From positions 1-48,704 of the forward strand of contig JAAVTG010000399.1 in NCBI GenBank assembly GCA_011947345.1: 48,704 bases of DNA, given 5' to 3'. The notes below the pieces were generated by a model that was not told the origin of the DNA, made no database searches, and saw only the letters and a list, made by a program, of their open reading frames with translations. This DNA is from Phytophthora quininea (taxonomy: Eukaryota; Oomycota; Peronosporomycetes; Peronosporales; Peronosporaceae). Within the stretch, counting starts at the first letter, position 1; each line of letters opens with the position of its first letter. This document shows positions 1-11,120 of this stretch, in pieces. Made by a program: the position numbers and the translations under genes.

Positions 1-71
1 AGAAATCCTATGGCATTGTGGTAGATCAATACTGGGTAGCAAAATCGCCGCAAAAAATAATGAAAACCGAC

Positions 72-907
72 CTTTTCCTCTGGATACTCAATGTACTCCA
101 CCTCATCAGCGTTTTCAAAGAATGCTTTAGAGAATCTACACCGGGAATACAGATTAGTTAATGCAGCAACACTCCCCCAAAATGTAATCAAGTCTTGTAA
201 GCCGTACGCGATAGCAGAATCTCTCGTCCTTGCAACATGCGTGTGAGCGACGCGATACTTCTCCTTCGAGTACGTCACTGGCGCAGTGTTCCCACTTTGT
301 TTCAGACTGCGCTTTCCAAGGTGATTCAGTTCGTGCTTCCCCGCTTTCGCTAGGTCTCCCTGTACACTCAAATTGTACGGGAGCGAGTAGTTCCTCATCC
401 ACGTCGGCAGTTTGTCTTCAAACTGCTGGATCCGTTCCAACAGAGCTTCAATCCCTCGAATGTTCCCGCCTGTAGGGTACCTAAAGCAACCATAAACTCG
501 ACTAGAATTCCTTTTTATCCTACTGCAAATTGTTCCTACCGGATGCCATGTCGAGCCACAATCTGCGTCTGGATCAGCTCGAGTTCTTGTGGAAAGGGCT
601 CTCTATCCACCGAAGCCAGCGCAGGCAGCGCCATCATGGCCCTCATCACTGCACCGTCACTGCTACTGAAGCCTCCGTTACGTTGGTCCCAGTACTTGGT
701 CTTGGTAGCGAACATATGCTCGAAGTTGGGCTGGTCCTCGTCGTAGGCCTCCAAGCCGGAGATGGTCGACACTTCGACCGAGTAGAAGCTCTGCAGCTGC
801 AGCAGCACTGTGATGATCAGCAGCGCAGCGGCGAGCGCGCGCAGCAGCGTGTTGGACACGGGGCGGTCGAGCAGAGACGTCCTGCACGCATCTTTAGCGG
901 TCGTCAT
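72..907 (-). CDS. MINPP-like histidine acid phosphatase, partial (5' three exons)
   Basis: Likely secreted or membrane-anchored phosphatase acting on inositol polyphosphates such as phytate. Three exons are visible: 907-540, 480-208 and 135-72, with GT-AG introns 539-481, 207-136 and one opening at 71; the gene continues past the left edge. The ATG at 907 is followed by a hydrophobic segment (LLRALAAALLIITVLLQL), a probable signal anchor. The first splice joins ARHGIR to YPTGGN, giving the RHGxRYPT phosphate-binding signature of the histidine phosphatase clade; the HAE motif would lie off the window. A paralogue at 15313-17035 has the same intron positions, the same 64-bp third exon, and shares YWDQR, SLPYNLSV and a YIEY motif. 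What is seen: signature and gene structure. Substrate is inferred from family membership. No frameshift is seen in the visible part. Confidence 0.85.
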
Positions 908-916
908 GTCTTCTTC

Positions 917-934
917 AAAAAAAAAAAAAAAAAA
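917..934 (+). repeat. poly(A) run of 18
   Basis: Eighteen consecutive A lie 10 bp upstream (on the minus strand, as poly-T) of the MINPP-like start codon. A run this long is unusual in the otherwise GC-rich gene block and is a likely site of length error in the assembly or of true polymorphism. Confidence 0.9.
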
Positions 935-1166
935 GGGTATCGACTGAGGATTGGGCGAAAACGATATGGGGCAGTTGACGAACGTGCTGTGGCAAGTAAG
1001 CGGTTCATGCTCGATTTACTACACGAGGGTGTTGAATTTACTCAAACGTGCATCTGCGGTTGAACAATCTGGACGAATTGGTATCGGGTACTTGTAGCTT
1101 GTCCGCGCGGTCTTGGTATCGTTACCTTCAGCCGCGACTTAGTTGACACCTTCGTTGCGTCCTCCA

Positions 1167-3383
1167 TTAGTCATCGTCATCGTACTGGAGGGTGAATTCA
1201 GGCTCGACCGTGTCGGCGTCATCGTCGTCCGGTAGAGTCTTGGAACTCGTCGCAGGAGCAGCAGCACCTCCAAACGGCGGTGGCACATTGACACAGCCGA
1301 CCAAAGTGGGTCCTCGGTTGGCTCCGTACGGAGACGTGGACGACAGGTACACCCCGGGTAGCCTTGCGGCGGTGCCATTAACGCAGGCTGCTGCTGGTCG
1401 GTCGGCTGCCGTCGCCCTCCCGGCGACGGTGCAGCGCCGTTAGCATAAGATACGGAAGAATCACCTCCTCTAGTGCCGCGATCACCGAGTGCTTCATTAT
1501 ATACAGCTTGCGGGGCTCCATAAGACCTAGCTTGGTTGGACTGTGTAGTCACCGATGACGCACTGGGAGACAGCTGCCAGCGTCCGCCACCAGACTCATC
1601 GTAGCCATCACTCGCGGGGCCTCGTCGCGCAGTCTTGTCGAGTTCCTCTTCGCCGTGCGCAAAGCTATAAGAGAGGTCACGAACACAGCAGAGTTGTCGG
1701 ACCCACAAGGGAAATCCATCATCAGAAAGCCGTCCATTTTGAAAAATGCAGAAGTTAAAGGGCGCCGAGCAAGCAAAACACGCAGTGGCGCTCAGGATGG
1801 CATAGTACCTGCAGTTATTTCCAAAGCGACATTTCCCCAGCGGGAAGTTGTTACACAGCACAGTTTTGCGCTTAGCTTCCGTGGCCTCGGAGCGAGGTCG
1901 GTCAGATTGCTGGCCTTGCGAGTCATGGATGTGCCTGGAAGTAAAGAAGTACAGCAAAAGTTAGTGCATCTCCAAGTGACCAGCGACGACCCATTCAACG
2001 TCTCTCAAAACAAAACAAAAAATCGACAAGCAAAAGCCGTACCAGCACTGGTCGCCATAAGTGCATCTACCCGCGAGGAAATTGCGGCAAATTTCGCCAG
2101 AGGTTCCAGGAATTCGGTTGCTACGAGGGGTGTGCATTTGCGGGCTTCGATGGTCGTCAGACCTTGTGTATGGAGATCGCTGGGTCACTATGGGCGGTGG
2201 TCTTTCGTTTGGTTCTGGCCTGGGGTCCCCACCGGGATCCACGCGCTTTCTTCGCGTCACGGTCATCATCTCTGTCGTCAGAGGCTCTACGAACACGACT
2301 ACTGCCCACTGGCACACCAGGAGCATCGCCCATGATGCCACCGACATCTCTTCGGTCGTACTGCTGCTCATCTCGTCGTCTGTCGTCGTATTCTCTGCGT
2401 CCGTAATCTCTTTCGGCGTCGTCTGGCTGACGTCGGTCTCTGTCATCACGTGAACGTTCTTCAGGGTAGTCGTGCTCTTCCTTTTTCTGCTTGAGAATGG
2501 AGAGCAGCGACGCGATCTTTCCTGGCGAAGTGCGTGGCGTTACATTTCCAGATCGCTCCTCCTAACCAGTAAAATGAATAGCATAAATAAATCCACGATC
2601 ATTAGTCCCAATCCACAATAAAGTATACACAATAGTAAATTATTTACCTGGTCTCCATGGTAAATGAATTCCTGTCCACCAGCTTCCTCGATCTGCGTTG
2701 ACGTGTAAATGCCGCGCTTCTGCCACTCCTCGATCACGTGACGGACTTTAGGTTGGAACTGCTCCGGCACTTTCTTGACGGCAGCGATTGTGTCCGCCAG
2801 GCGGATGAGGAACCGCCGCACGTAGGCGTCCTTGGGGTCGTTCTTGGCATGGGCCTGTATCAAGCACATGGAACGTTAATCTACCATTAAAAATAACATT
2901 TTATCTAGACAACATACCTGTCTAATGATGGCGTCGATGGCATACAGTCCTGTAAGAAAATAATTTAAATAACGTCAATACAGTGCAACCTCAACGTCCT
3001 CTGGTTTAAACGTTTCCTCACCAGCCAGTCGATGCTCCACCTCCGCCTTCCACAGAAACACCTCAATGTCGTGCACGACGTGTTTATAAAACTGTAGCAA
3101 CGTGGTAAGATATGTGTTAAAACGTCGCATGAGTCTATATTGATGGATTGAAAACGAACCTTGGCGTAGTGCGCCGCCAGCTTGCCACGGCGCCGATGCG
3201 GCTCTGTGACACGCCCTTGGCGGACGCGAGTCCGTCCAGCGCCTTGTGCAGCGACTCATAGCCCTCCCAGGCGCCCGAGCGCGAGCGGCTCTGGCCCTCG
3301 CGGTGCTCGTGGTGGCCCCCATTTAGCACGGATTCTTGACTGGTTAAGCCAGATCTTGCACGGACAATACAAAAACAAGTCAT
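1167..3383 (-). CDS. CTD-interacting domain (CID) plus tandem CCCH zinc-finger protein
   Basis: Probable nuclear factor linking RNA polymerase II to RNA processing or termination. Seven exons: 3383-3160, 3091-3022, 2949-2918, 2854-2648, 2561-2043, 1934-1809, 1664-1167, all GT-AG. Exons 1-4 give a CID of the SCAF/RPRD/Pcf11 type (FYKHVVHDIEVFLW, then LYAIDAIIRQ, then a helical DPKDAYVRRF stretch). Exon 5 holds an Arg/Asp-rich linker (RDRRQPDDAERDYGRREYDD). Two CCCH fingers of form C-x7-C-x5-C-x3-H are each completed across an intron (CTYGDQC to WHIH; CRFGNNC to RFAH). The tail is acidic (TLQYDDDD). The frame breaks at about 3184, 2222-2230 and 1352-1355, the last a GGGG contraction; they look like sequence errors. 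The start is uncertain: the ATG at 3383 is in frame, but the 5' end may be misread at a G-run near 3318. Confidence 0.8.
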
Positions 3384-4807
3384 CTATAGAAATATACAGA
3401 TATAAATACCGAAAGTAGATTTTCTAGGCAAAAAGCGTTTTTAAACAAGAAAACGCTTTATATAATTTATTCATTATTATAGGGCAACAACAAGACTACA
3501 CTAGTGTATCCTGTCCTAACAGATAGTTGCCGTTGCTCGCCTTGCTATCAGGTATAGCAATAATATCAAATAGAGGAGGATGGCACTTTTGCCTGAAGCC
3601 AGAAATTTTGCTCGGCTGGAGCAACAACATCGCAATAAAACATCAGAAAAGGCTTATTTTCATCATTAGGGTGCTTATTAGCGTCGTAATCGCAGTGAAA
3701 GCGAGTTTTGCGGTCAATTTTTGTCCAGCCCAACTTCCACGTGGAAATCGCTGTCTCAGACGGCAATTCCCCATATTTTTGCTCTAGGACCCCATACAAA
3801 TCTCGATATAAACTATCGCTTTTGTGCCTAAGCGGCATCAAGTATGGGATCAGACAGTGATATCAATTTTTGTATACTTTGACTAGGGAACCGAGTCGGT
3901 GGATCGTGTTGGCATCAACTAGACCAGGATGTCAGGGGATGAGAAGAAACAATTAAGACAGGATTGACTGTATATAATTTGGCGCTTTTGCCTTTTATTG
4001 ACATCTATTTCCATCAATACTCTGAACAATTCAGCTTGAAAACTCTGTAGACCTCAAGCATCATCGTTCATTATCCGTTTGGCGAGCATGTCAATGCGTA
4101 CGAAGTGTGGTAACATATGCATTATGTAGTTAGCGAGCCTGATTTTTATAGTTCGTACTCTCGAGCCCATCCTGTCATCGACGAGTTGACCGACTACTGT
4201 CTCACTGTTGATTTCCTGCGGACTCATGATAGGGATGCCCACAGCAACCAGTAATATTATCTCTCTTTGGGTTTACCTTTCTGGTCGACTCAGCTAGCGG
4301 TTCGGAATTCGACAACCGCGGAAAGGCAGTCTTCGCCCCAATCCTCTGTCGTTATCGTCTCTGTTTCATCCTTGCAGCGGAAAGTGGACAGCTTGTTCGA
4401 AATGGTGTGGGATCTCCAGCACCAAATCTACCATCACCGAGAGTCCGACAAACCCTAGACATCGAGACGGCTGAATTTACCTTAAAATACACGGCGTCGT
4501 GCTCGCCAAGCTGAAGAACGAAATACATAGGCATCATGAACGCACTTTTCGGGGGCGACAACACTTTGAAAAACAGGTGTGCGGCGGGCTGGTGGTTCTA
4601 AAGAGGGTAATATTTGCCCTTTACGCGCGTTCGCTGCTGCTGGAAGGCCGAACATCGGAGACACTGAACGGCGAATGGCGGCATGTCGTCTGAATTTCCT
4701 GCCGGTGGAAGCGTCCACGAACTAGCGGTGTGTTGCTCGAGCGGTGGTAGTGCGGTGGAAGTCTCGAGGGTCCTGTGACGATCTTGCCCTTATCGAGATG
4801 GAGTCGT
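3384..4807. other. gene-poor interval with one small unassigned ORF
   Basis: AT-richer DNA upstream of the CID/CCCH gene. It holds one ORF with an ATG at 3838 on the minus strand (3838-3566, 90 codons), beginning MPLRHKSDSL and rich in charged and aromatic residues; I do not recognise it and give it low weight. Between about 4350 and 4720 on the minus strand several frames stay open for 60-80 codons but none continues into another or matches a family I know; they may be the decayed 3' part of the adjacent pogo-like transposase. No RNA gene seen. Confidence 0.5.
3432..3459. repeat. perfect 10-bp inverted repeat (hairpin)
   Basis: AAAGCGTTTT at 3432-3441 pairs with AAAACGCTTT at 3450-3459 around an 8-base loop, followed by an AT-rich run. 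It lies about 50 bp upstream of the CID/CCCH start and could equally be a mobile-element end. No function assigned. Confidence 0.6.
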
Positions 4808-5528
4808 TCAAGCGGGGATTGGTGGCATGTCAAAGTATATGACCGCATCAACATTGAACATGCCACCACCCGCGAAAGCCTCGTATTCCTGCCACAACTC
4901 CAACGCAAACGCTGCCCTGGTCTCCTCTAAGGCCTCGGAGCCCAGCTTGTCAAGCTGCGGCTTCTGTGAGGAAAATCCGTGGCTAAAATAAAAAAATCAA
5001 AGTAAAAAATAGTATTATTTCAGACAAAAAACAGATAAATTACACCTCTGCAAGACGTTGACACAGGAGCTCTAGAGATGCTCGTTCACTCATTTTGCCC
5101 TGGAGATACGACATGACCCAGCGCTGGCTGATGTGGCACATGAAGTCTATCATGCCGTTCGTTGTCAATGCCTATTGTTCACAAAAACTAAGGCAAGGAT
5201 TAGTGATTTAGCTACGTCATAGTAACAGTTAGCATTTGATCGAGAGGAAAAAGCGAAAATCAACCTTCTCCTCCCGTTGTTCATCCTTCATGTAAGTTAC
5301 CAGGGCTGGAACGTACGGATATAGCTCCTTTCGCCCTTGGCTCTTCAGCGTTTTTGATTTTGCGCACCCTTTATACGCTAAAATCTCGTCCCGCTGTCTC
5401 CATCAGCCGTCCACAGTTCCGTGCGGGCAGCTCAGATCGCATGCGACGGTGAAAACACCAACGACGGCAATTTCTTGTATCGCCTGCCGCTTTTCCTTGA
5501 TGGTGTAGCTGCGTTGCCTCTGTGGCAT
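4808..5528 (-). pseudogene. pogo/Tigger-like transposase, 5' part, decayed
   Basis: The ATG at 5528 starts MPQRQRSYTIKEKRQAIQE, typical of the N-terminal helix-turn-helix of pogo-type transposases. It continues in another frame as RQRDEILAYKGCAKSKTL and YVPALVTYMKDEQREEK. Introns at 5264-5172 and 5045-4983 separate it from a CENP-B-like segment (CHISQRWVMSYLQGKMSE) and then from the start of the catalytic domain (FNVDAVIYFDMPPI). In relatives the first catalytic Asp sits in this last motif (FNVDET). A TGA at 4810-4808 ends the frame directly after it, and the remaining catalytic core is not recognisable. Frames must be changed at least twice. It is a different lineage from the element at 42507-44165. 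I see no terminal inverted repeats. Confidence 0.65.
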
Positions 5529-5736
5529 CTCGCGAAATGAGCTGAAAATTAGCTTGTAACTCAAAGGAATTTGCTGTAAGCCAGTCAAACCTTGATATCT
5601 ATGATTGGTTAGAAAAATGTTTTCGAGAGTTTTCTATTGGCCAATATTTTGCATGTTAGCTTCAATGCCGGCTTTTGCGTTGCCGGCTAATTCCGTCGTT
5701 GTCTGTATTCATGTTGTCACAGAGTGATCGAAGGGA

Positions 5737-6168
5737 ATGAAGCTGTCTCCATCGTGTAAACTAGAGTTGACAGACCTCCTATTTAGGAATAAGAGTAAGG
5801 CTCAGTTCGAAGAACTGGCAGCAAGCGAGCATTTTAAGAATTTTACAGGAAAATCCTAGGAACTCGTGTACAAGGAAAGGGTGCGGGCAGCAGTGGCGGA
5901 CGATCTTCGCGGAAAAAGGACGGGGAAAGGAGATCAAGCCAGAGTGACGCTAGAGGCGAAGGCCGCGAACCCCAGGGCAACAGCAGTGAATTTTCCACGT
6001 CGAACCGAAAGATTGGATGAGGAATTAAAGTATGTCCGAGCTGAGAGCAAACGCCTCAAACTGGCTCAAGGTAATCCTGGTATAACTGAGCGGGCCATCA
6101 ACGGTTTTTCCCTGTGTTACATACTACCGATTATATTTAGGCAAGTAGTTATCACGCACAATGGATGA
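5737..6168 (+). pseudogene. coiled-coil ORF interrupted by one TAG
   Basis: Starting at ATG 5737 the frame reads MKLSPSCKLELTDLLF, meets TAG at 5857-5859, and then continues without another stop to 6168 (144 codons in total). The second half is strongly charged and heptad-like (RTERLDEELKYVRAESKRL), suggesting a coiled coil. Product unknown. Unlike the housekeeping genes in this window the break is a nonsense codon, not a frameshift, so this is more likely genuine decay, possibly of an element-encoded protein. An alternative is that only the 3' part is an exon. Confidence 0.4.
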
Positions 6169-6841
6169 TAATTGTTTATTCTAACTTATCGTTTATTGTT
6201 TGCGGATAAAAATTCAGAGCATTTTACCGATGAGATTGTAAGATTTTCTGGACTACTAGTTGATTTACCCAATGTCATCGCCCAACTGGTACTATTGAAA
6301 CAGTCCCAGTTGGACACTCACATCGCCTACGGTTCGAAAGGTAAGCAGAGACCTGCGCAATGTCCTGGCGACTCTTTCTGGAGTGTGAGTCCTTCACGAA
6401 ATAGCCATTTTTAAACGACTTCAAAAGCAGCCGTTCTATTACTAAGGATAGAAGTAAAACCTTCGTCTTTGAAGATGGATGGGGCGTGTACCCGTCCATC
6501 TTCTAGTAAATTCGTATTGTACGTCTTGTCCATAGTAAAGGCTTGCTTTACTCTCAAGTTGTTTCAGCTGGTTCTACAATTATTAGTAAGATTAATGTCA
6601 TAAGAATACATGTGGTATTATCCGCATAGCAATCCTATAGATGTAGACATAGTATACATTATTTGCAAAAACGGCAGCGTGTTACAGGGAGAACAAACGT
6701 CAGAAACTTGCCACGCACTCTGTATCGACTTCATTTTGAGTTCGTAGGGAAGTCGATATCCAGCAATTCTTGACGATCCGAGTAGGCGAAAACTTGAATT
6801 TATTGCGATGATAACAGTTCCTTAACTAAATCGCCTCAAAC
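6169..6841. other. AT-rich interval, nothing recognised
   Basis: Short open frames only (none with family resemblance), no RNA gene and no repeat structure seen. It probably belongs to the transposon-rich gap between the CID/CCCH gene and the inverted-repeat element. Confidence 0.5.
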
Positions 6842-7140
6842 ACCAAGGTGCTGCTGAACTCCCAGGCAATGGTCTTGGTAGTGACGACAATGCGCACACG
6901 TATACCGAGATCGGAAATTTGCGCGTCCAAATGATCATATTAGAGCAAGTAAACCACGCCCTCCATATCCTGGTGGAGATCCAGTTTTGTCCGCACTTGT
7001 AAGCATAAAGCAGAATGCATATTCAAATAAAATAAAGAGAAGATAGCAGCTCCGCTCGGTCGACGTCTACCTTGTCGAGTCGACACCCGTGAAATCCGGC
7101 GAGCTTGCAATTGCAGCGTCAGGTGGCGAGCTTCCACCTT
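6842..7140 (-). pseudogene. unassigned coding remnant, 3' end of a gene
   Basis: On the minus strand a frame reads VEARHLTLQLQARR, then a plausible GT-AG intron (about 7067-7003) leads to VRTKLDLHQDMEGVVYLL followed by TAA. In another frame the next stretch, ending in a stop near 6830, reads LGIRVRIVVTTKTIAWEF. Amino-acid choice looks protein-like across both, so this may be the 3' end of a host gene broken by an indel. I cannot name the family. Confidence 0.3.
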
Positions 7141-7176
7141 GCCATCTGCTGCTGCTGACGCCAGCCGGCGTTAGCT

Positions 7177-7284
7177 TCTAGAGGGATATGTATTGGCTAG
7201 GCCCTCAAAAGGCGCAATAAAGCTTGAGACGTCCCTCAAAAGAATCCTGCGCTGGGATTGGTCAAAAATGGAGGCACGTTGAAG
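7177..7284 (+). repeat. left terminal inverted repeat of the MULE-like element
   Basis: Matches the reverse complement of 14099-14212 with a few mismatches and one 6-bp length difference near the outer end (ATATGTATTGG here, ATATGTACATGTATTGG in the partner). Both copies start with TCTAGA on the outside and end with GGAGGCACGTTGAAG on the inside. Confidence 0.85.
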
Positions 7285-7629
7285 CTGCCGTTCGACCAAC
7301 CTGCGGGAGTTTAATGAGATCACCACTTTCACCCGCGTTCCGGGTATCGATAGCTACGACAGAGACCTGTCCACGAGCCAAGGCGCCGCCCGGCTCCGCG
7401 TGTCGATGGACGTTGCCCAAGCGACTACCGGCCGTAGCAGTGTAGGAATAAGATTATTTTTTCGATTTTGCTAATCTCCAAAGACTGAGTGGACTACATA
7501 ACTTGTGGAAGCCGATCATTGCGAAGTACCGTGTGGCTTTCAATAGTAACCTGATTGAAGCTCGTCGAAGCGATGCATGCTGTGCGATCTTCTTCGGCAC
7601 CATTTTGCGATCTTCCAACGCTTTCAGCT

Positions 7630-9840
7630 ATGGGGCGGCATCTAGACCCGATTCGCGAACACTTTATAAAACTGGAGAAGCCCTACGGTAACTGGGATCG
7701 CTCTTACCACCACTGTCGCCACTGCCTGGAAGCGAGAAGACAACACCCCAACATTGAAGTTAAAAACCTTCGTGGAGATGCAGAGGCACTGAAGAAGCAC
7801 CACAGGGAGTGCAAGCACACTCCAGGGTTGAAGGAGCGGGAACGGCTGGAACGGCTGCAGCAGCAACAACAAGTGACGCAGAGTGCAGGTCCTGGAGGTC
7901 TACCATTGACTCCAAAGCAGATAGACAACATCTTCGAAAAGCTGGTTGAGATGCAGGCCGACCTGCGTCGCCCAGACTCATTTGTGGAACAACCCTCCTT
8001 TTGGCTGTTTGTTGAGAGTATAAATTCTAATGCAGTTGGCCCGCTTCCATCAAGGCGCACGTTAGGCGGTCCGATGTTGGAGAAGTGCGCGAGGAAAGCG
8101 ATCGAAGAAGAAGTGGAGGCAATGAAGACGCTTCAAGCGGATTCCGGTGGGAGGGCAAACTTTTAAGCGATGGCTGGAAAATATTAGGAAGGACCACCTG
8201 CTGGGCTGTCAACTCGCTGTTCTGGAGCGTCACGACAATTGGGCTTTTCTCGACTGAAGAACGTCAAGGTGGCCTCATTCTTGCAGAACAAATTGAATCA
8301 ATTATGAAGAAAGCAGAGGAGAGCGGGTGGATTATCGGAGCTGTGGTCACGGACAACGCCGGACAGTGCAGCCGCGCTAGGGGAATTCTTGCTCTCCGCT
8401 GGCCCCGAGTAATTTTCCTGAAATGTCTAGCTCACGACATGAACAACTTGGTGAAAATGTGCTCCAGTCAGCGTCGTTTCGGATAGTTACTCTACAGGCA
8501 CAACGGGTTGTTAAGAAATTGAACAAGTCTCATGCCAAATGGCTGAAAATAGCTAAAAGGTCATGGAGGAGTTCTATGGGGATGGAAAGGATCGGGAGCT
8601 TATCAATTTGTGTGATACCCGCTGGAACTCCATGCAAGGATGCTTCGCGTCTTTATTGCGCGTGAAGGGGGCCTTGACTGCTTTTGCGACGAGATATGGC
8701 GACCGTGACGATCTCCCAGAAGAATTTGCTGTGTTAAAGGAAGTATCGTTTTGGGGACCACTCCGAGACGCTGAACAAGTCTCTATTCCGCTGTGTTTTG
8801 CATCTTTTAAACTACAGAGTGATGAAAATACTCTTGCGGACGCGGTCATCATTTTTAGATATCTGTTTGAACACTTTAGCGACTATCGCTACAGCAACGA
8901 ATTGGCGCCATTGATCGAGAACCGGTGGAATGCGTGCGAGCAGCTTTGCTCATGCTTGCGTTACTTACATCCCGCGTATATTGCTGATGCAAGGCGTCTG
9001 AAGACGACAGACATTTCGGGGACAGCAAGCATCTGCAAAATTGCTGAATACTACTACAAGCGACTTGTCGGTGGAAGCTGCAACTCGGTATATGGAGAAA
9101 TGTCGGATTGGATTGCAGGAAAATACGTCAAGAATATGCCAGACTCTCTAGCAGCGTTCGAGAACTGCTTGTGCCCGCGCTACCAAAATTTTGGCAGCAC
9201 GTGAAAGCCGACAAGAGAAATGGTGGACTTGCAGACCTCGCACTGGTTGTGCTGTCGGTTGCGGTGAATACAGCAACTTGCGAGAGATACTTTTCCGAAT
9301 TGGCACTTGTTCATACCGCTCAACGCAATCGCCTGGCTGTGGAAAACACGGAACATTGCCGCTGTTCGTAAATCTGTGCGCGAGAAGACATTAGAAAAAG
9401 TGAAGCTTGACCCACCAGCTAAGCGGGTGATACCTTCAACAGAGCCCAGATGCATTTCTGCGTTTCGCTCCCCTGAGCGTCGAGGCTCGAGCAGCAGAGT
9501 TGCTTCCATCACGTGCTCGTCACCACCAGTGCCACAGCACGAAGAGGATGATGGCGATGAAGTCCAGCAGCGGAGTCGTGAAGATGTTGTAGCGTATTGG
9601 AATTCTGTGCTGGCAAACCTCGACAGTGGCAATATCGAGGAGCAATCGCTGCACTCTGGATCAAACACACCCTGCGTAGCTGAAGACAATGGCTTAGTAG
9701 CACCCGACACGACTCCTTTTCCACCGATCGATGTTAAGACCTTCCCTAGAGAACCGCTTCTACTTCCTGGGCTTCGAGGGAGAAAGGTTTCTCTCAGCGA
9801 GATATTGAGCATGGATGATGGCCATTTTGGCCTGATGTAG
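7630..9840 (+). pseudogene. hAT-family transposase, frameshifted
   Basis: Reading through several frames gives a complete hAT order. A BED-type zinc finger is at 7720-7830 (CRHCLEARRQ, then HHRECKH). The catalytic region follows with SDGWKI at about 8165 and VVTDNAGQCSRA at about 8343, then CLAHDMNNLV, then CDTRWNSMQG near 8605. The C-terminal hAT dimerisation domain (LVVLSVAVNTATCERYFSEL) is at about 9243-9302. A long Ser/Pro/Asp-rich tail runs to a TAG at 9840. The frame changes at about 8150, about 8451 (an AAAA run) and near 9180, among others; at least the second fits a homopolymer contraction. I did not find hAT terminal repeats or an 8-bp duplication. The ATG at 7630 is one candidate start; 7555 begins with a plausible upstream extension. 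Confidence 0.75.
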
Positions 9841-9866
9841 CGACCAAACATAAATTATCCGTTAGT

Positions 9867-10489
9867 ATGGCTGTTCTCCACGTTCTTCAGTCTGCGCTGT
9901 CGACCCACAAGCTTGAGCTCTTGCTCCAGAGAGATCACCTTTTGAATCAACGTTTTGCTTTCCAGTTCATCATGCTTGGTAGTATCAAGCGCGTTCTGAA
10001 CCACTCGTCATTTGCGATGGATTTCGAGCATCAACGCTTCCGACACGGTATGCTGCACCTCGTACAACATTTTACACTGACAAGTACAAGGCAAACAGTG
10101 GTAAAGATGTTAGAAAGCCAAAGTGTTAGACGACTCCATTGATCACATACCGCAAGACGCAGATAATCAGCGAGCCACGGCAACGGATCCAACAGTCTCG
10201 CGATCATCAGCTCGTTGATGCCGCCTGAAAGATGCTGCAGCAGCTCCATCATATCTGGGCTTTGGCAGTACTCGGAGTTCGGTCGAGTCGCGACATAAAC
10301 GTTAGGGAGAAAATCTTCGATGTTCGTTTCTTGGCAACCCCTGGTCACTCGAGCGAGTGCAGCGACACCCTCGGCGATCGTCGACCCTTGTGCAATCGGG
10401 ACCATCTCGAATCCGTCCTTGTGGACGTGCCGTTGTTGCTGTTGACATATATGGAGATTTCTCTGGTCTCCTCTGGGTCGATCGGCCAC
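9867..10489 (-). pseudogene. host-gene fragments: unassigned helical protein and PLP-enzyme C-terminal piece
   Basis: From 10489 downward one frame reads DGFEMVPIAQGSTIAEGV, then ARVTRGCQETNIEDFLPN, resembling the C-terminal part of cysteine-synthase/cystathionine beta-synthase enzymes. It runs into a helical stretch (SPDMMELLQHLSGGINELM, then DPLPWLADYLRLAV) that I do not recognise. After a frame change or intron, a coiled-coil-like segment (LIQKVISLEQELKLVGRQRR) ends near 9848; a TGA codon interrupts it close to 10018. The mixture of unrelated pieces and the stop argue for captured or decayed sequence rather than a working gene. Confidence 0.5.
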
Positions 10490-10845
10490 ACCATAATGTT
10501 GGGCTTCTGCTGCTTCAGGAACTTGGACATGCCGGTGACGGTGCTGGCCGTGCCGGCCGACGACACGAAGTCGTCGATGTCTCCGTCCACTTGCCGCCAG
10601 ATATCTGGCGCCGTGCCTGCGTAGTGCAACGCATGTTGGCCAAGTTATCGAACTGGTTGGGGCAGAAGGCGTTCGGCGTGTCTTGAGCGAGTTGCTGAGC
10701 GACGTGGAAGAAGTGGTTCTTGTCAGACATGGCCACGTGCGGCAGGACGTGCACGTGGGCGCCCATGGTCTTCATCATCCGCACTTTTGCAACGGCAGTG
10801 GTGTCGGGCATCGTCAGCAGCGTCTTGCAGTCTCGAGACGCCCCC
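10490..10845 (-). pseudogene. cysteine synthase / cystathionine beta-synthase-like fragment (PLP fold type II)
   Basis: Reads KTLLTMPDTTAVAKVRMMK, AQDTPNAFCPNQFDNLANM, then after a one-base shift near 10632 HYAGTAPDIWRQVDGDIDD and SAGTASTVTGMSKFLKQQ. The order NQF(D/E)NLAN, HY..TGPEIW and the Gly/Thr-rich loop is that of O-acetylserine sulfhydrylases and CBS; in the loop the usual GTGGT is replaced by GTAST. The N-terminal part with the PLP lysine is absent: upstream the sequence switches directly to a membrane-transporter-like segment. It is therefore a truncated, chimeric copy and unlikely to be active. Confidence 0.7.
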
Positions 10846-10856
10846 AGCAGAGCGAG

Positions 10857-11120
10857 TCAGAGAGCCAGGAACACGCACGGCACCAGCAGGCAGTTGCCCA
10901 TTTGGGCCACCACGCACAGGTAGCGGCCGGGTTTGCTCATGACCCACTCGCCGAGATCGCCGTCCGTCTTGACGGACGTGGGGGCGAGGAGCATGACGCG
11001 GCAGATGGCCACGGAGCCGTAGATGTAGGCGAAGGCCATGATGGTCATGGCGAAGATGGCGATCACGGGGCCGGCGCGATGGCAGCGCTGCTGCTTGCGA
11101 TCGATCCGTGCGACCCACAT
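10857..11120 (-). pseudogene. amino-acid-transporter-like fragment, fused upstream of the PLP-enzyme piece
   Basis: An 87-codon ORF starts at ATG 11120 (MWVARIDRKQQRCHRAGP). It contains hydrophobic helices (VIAIFAMTIMAFAYIYGSVA and YLCVVAQMGNCLLVPCVFLA) with the loop GDLGEWVMSKPGRY between them, resembling the first membrane segments of oomycete amino-acid permease-type transporters. It ends in TGA where similarity to the PLP enzyme begins a few codons later. Only two of the roughly ten helices of such carriers are present. The family assignment is by general resemblance. Confidence 0.45.

Noticed and set aside
3506..3970. Possible terminal repeats of a 460-bp mini-element: ATCCTGTCCTAA near 3509 and ATCCTGTCTTAA (reverse complement) near 3955 around a 90-codon ORF
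   Set aside because: Only about 11 matching bases, no target duplication, similarity does not extend; within chance for AT-rich DNA.
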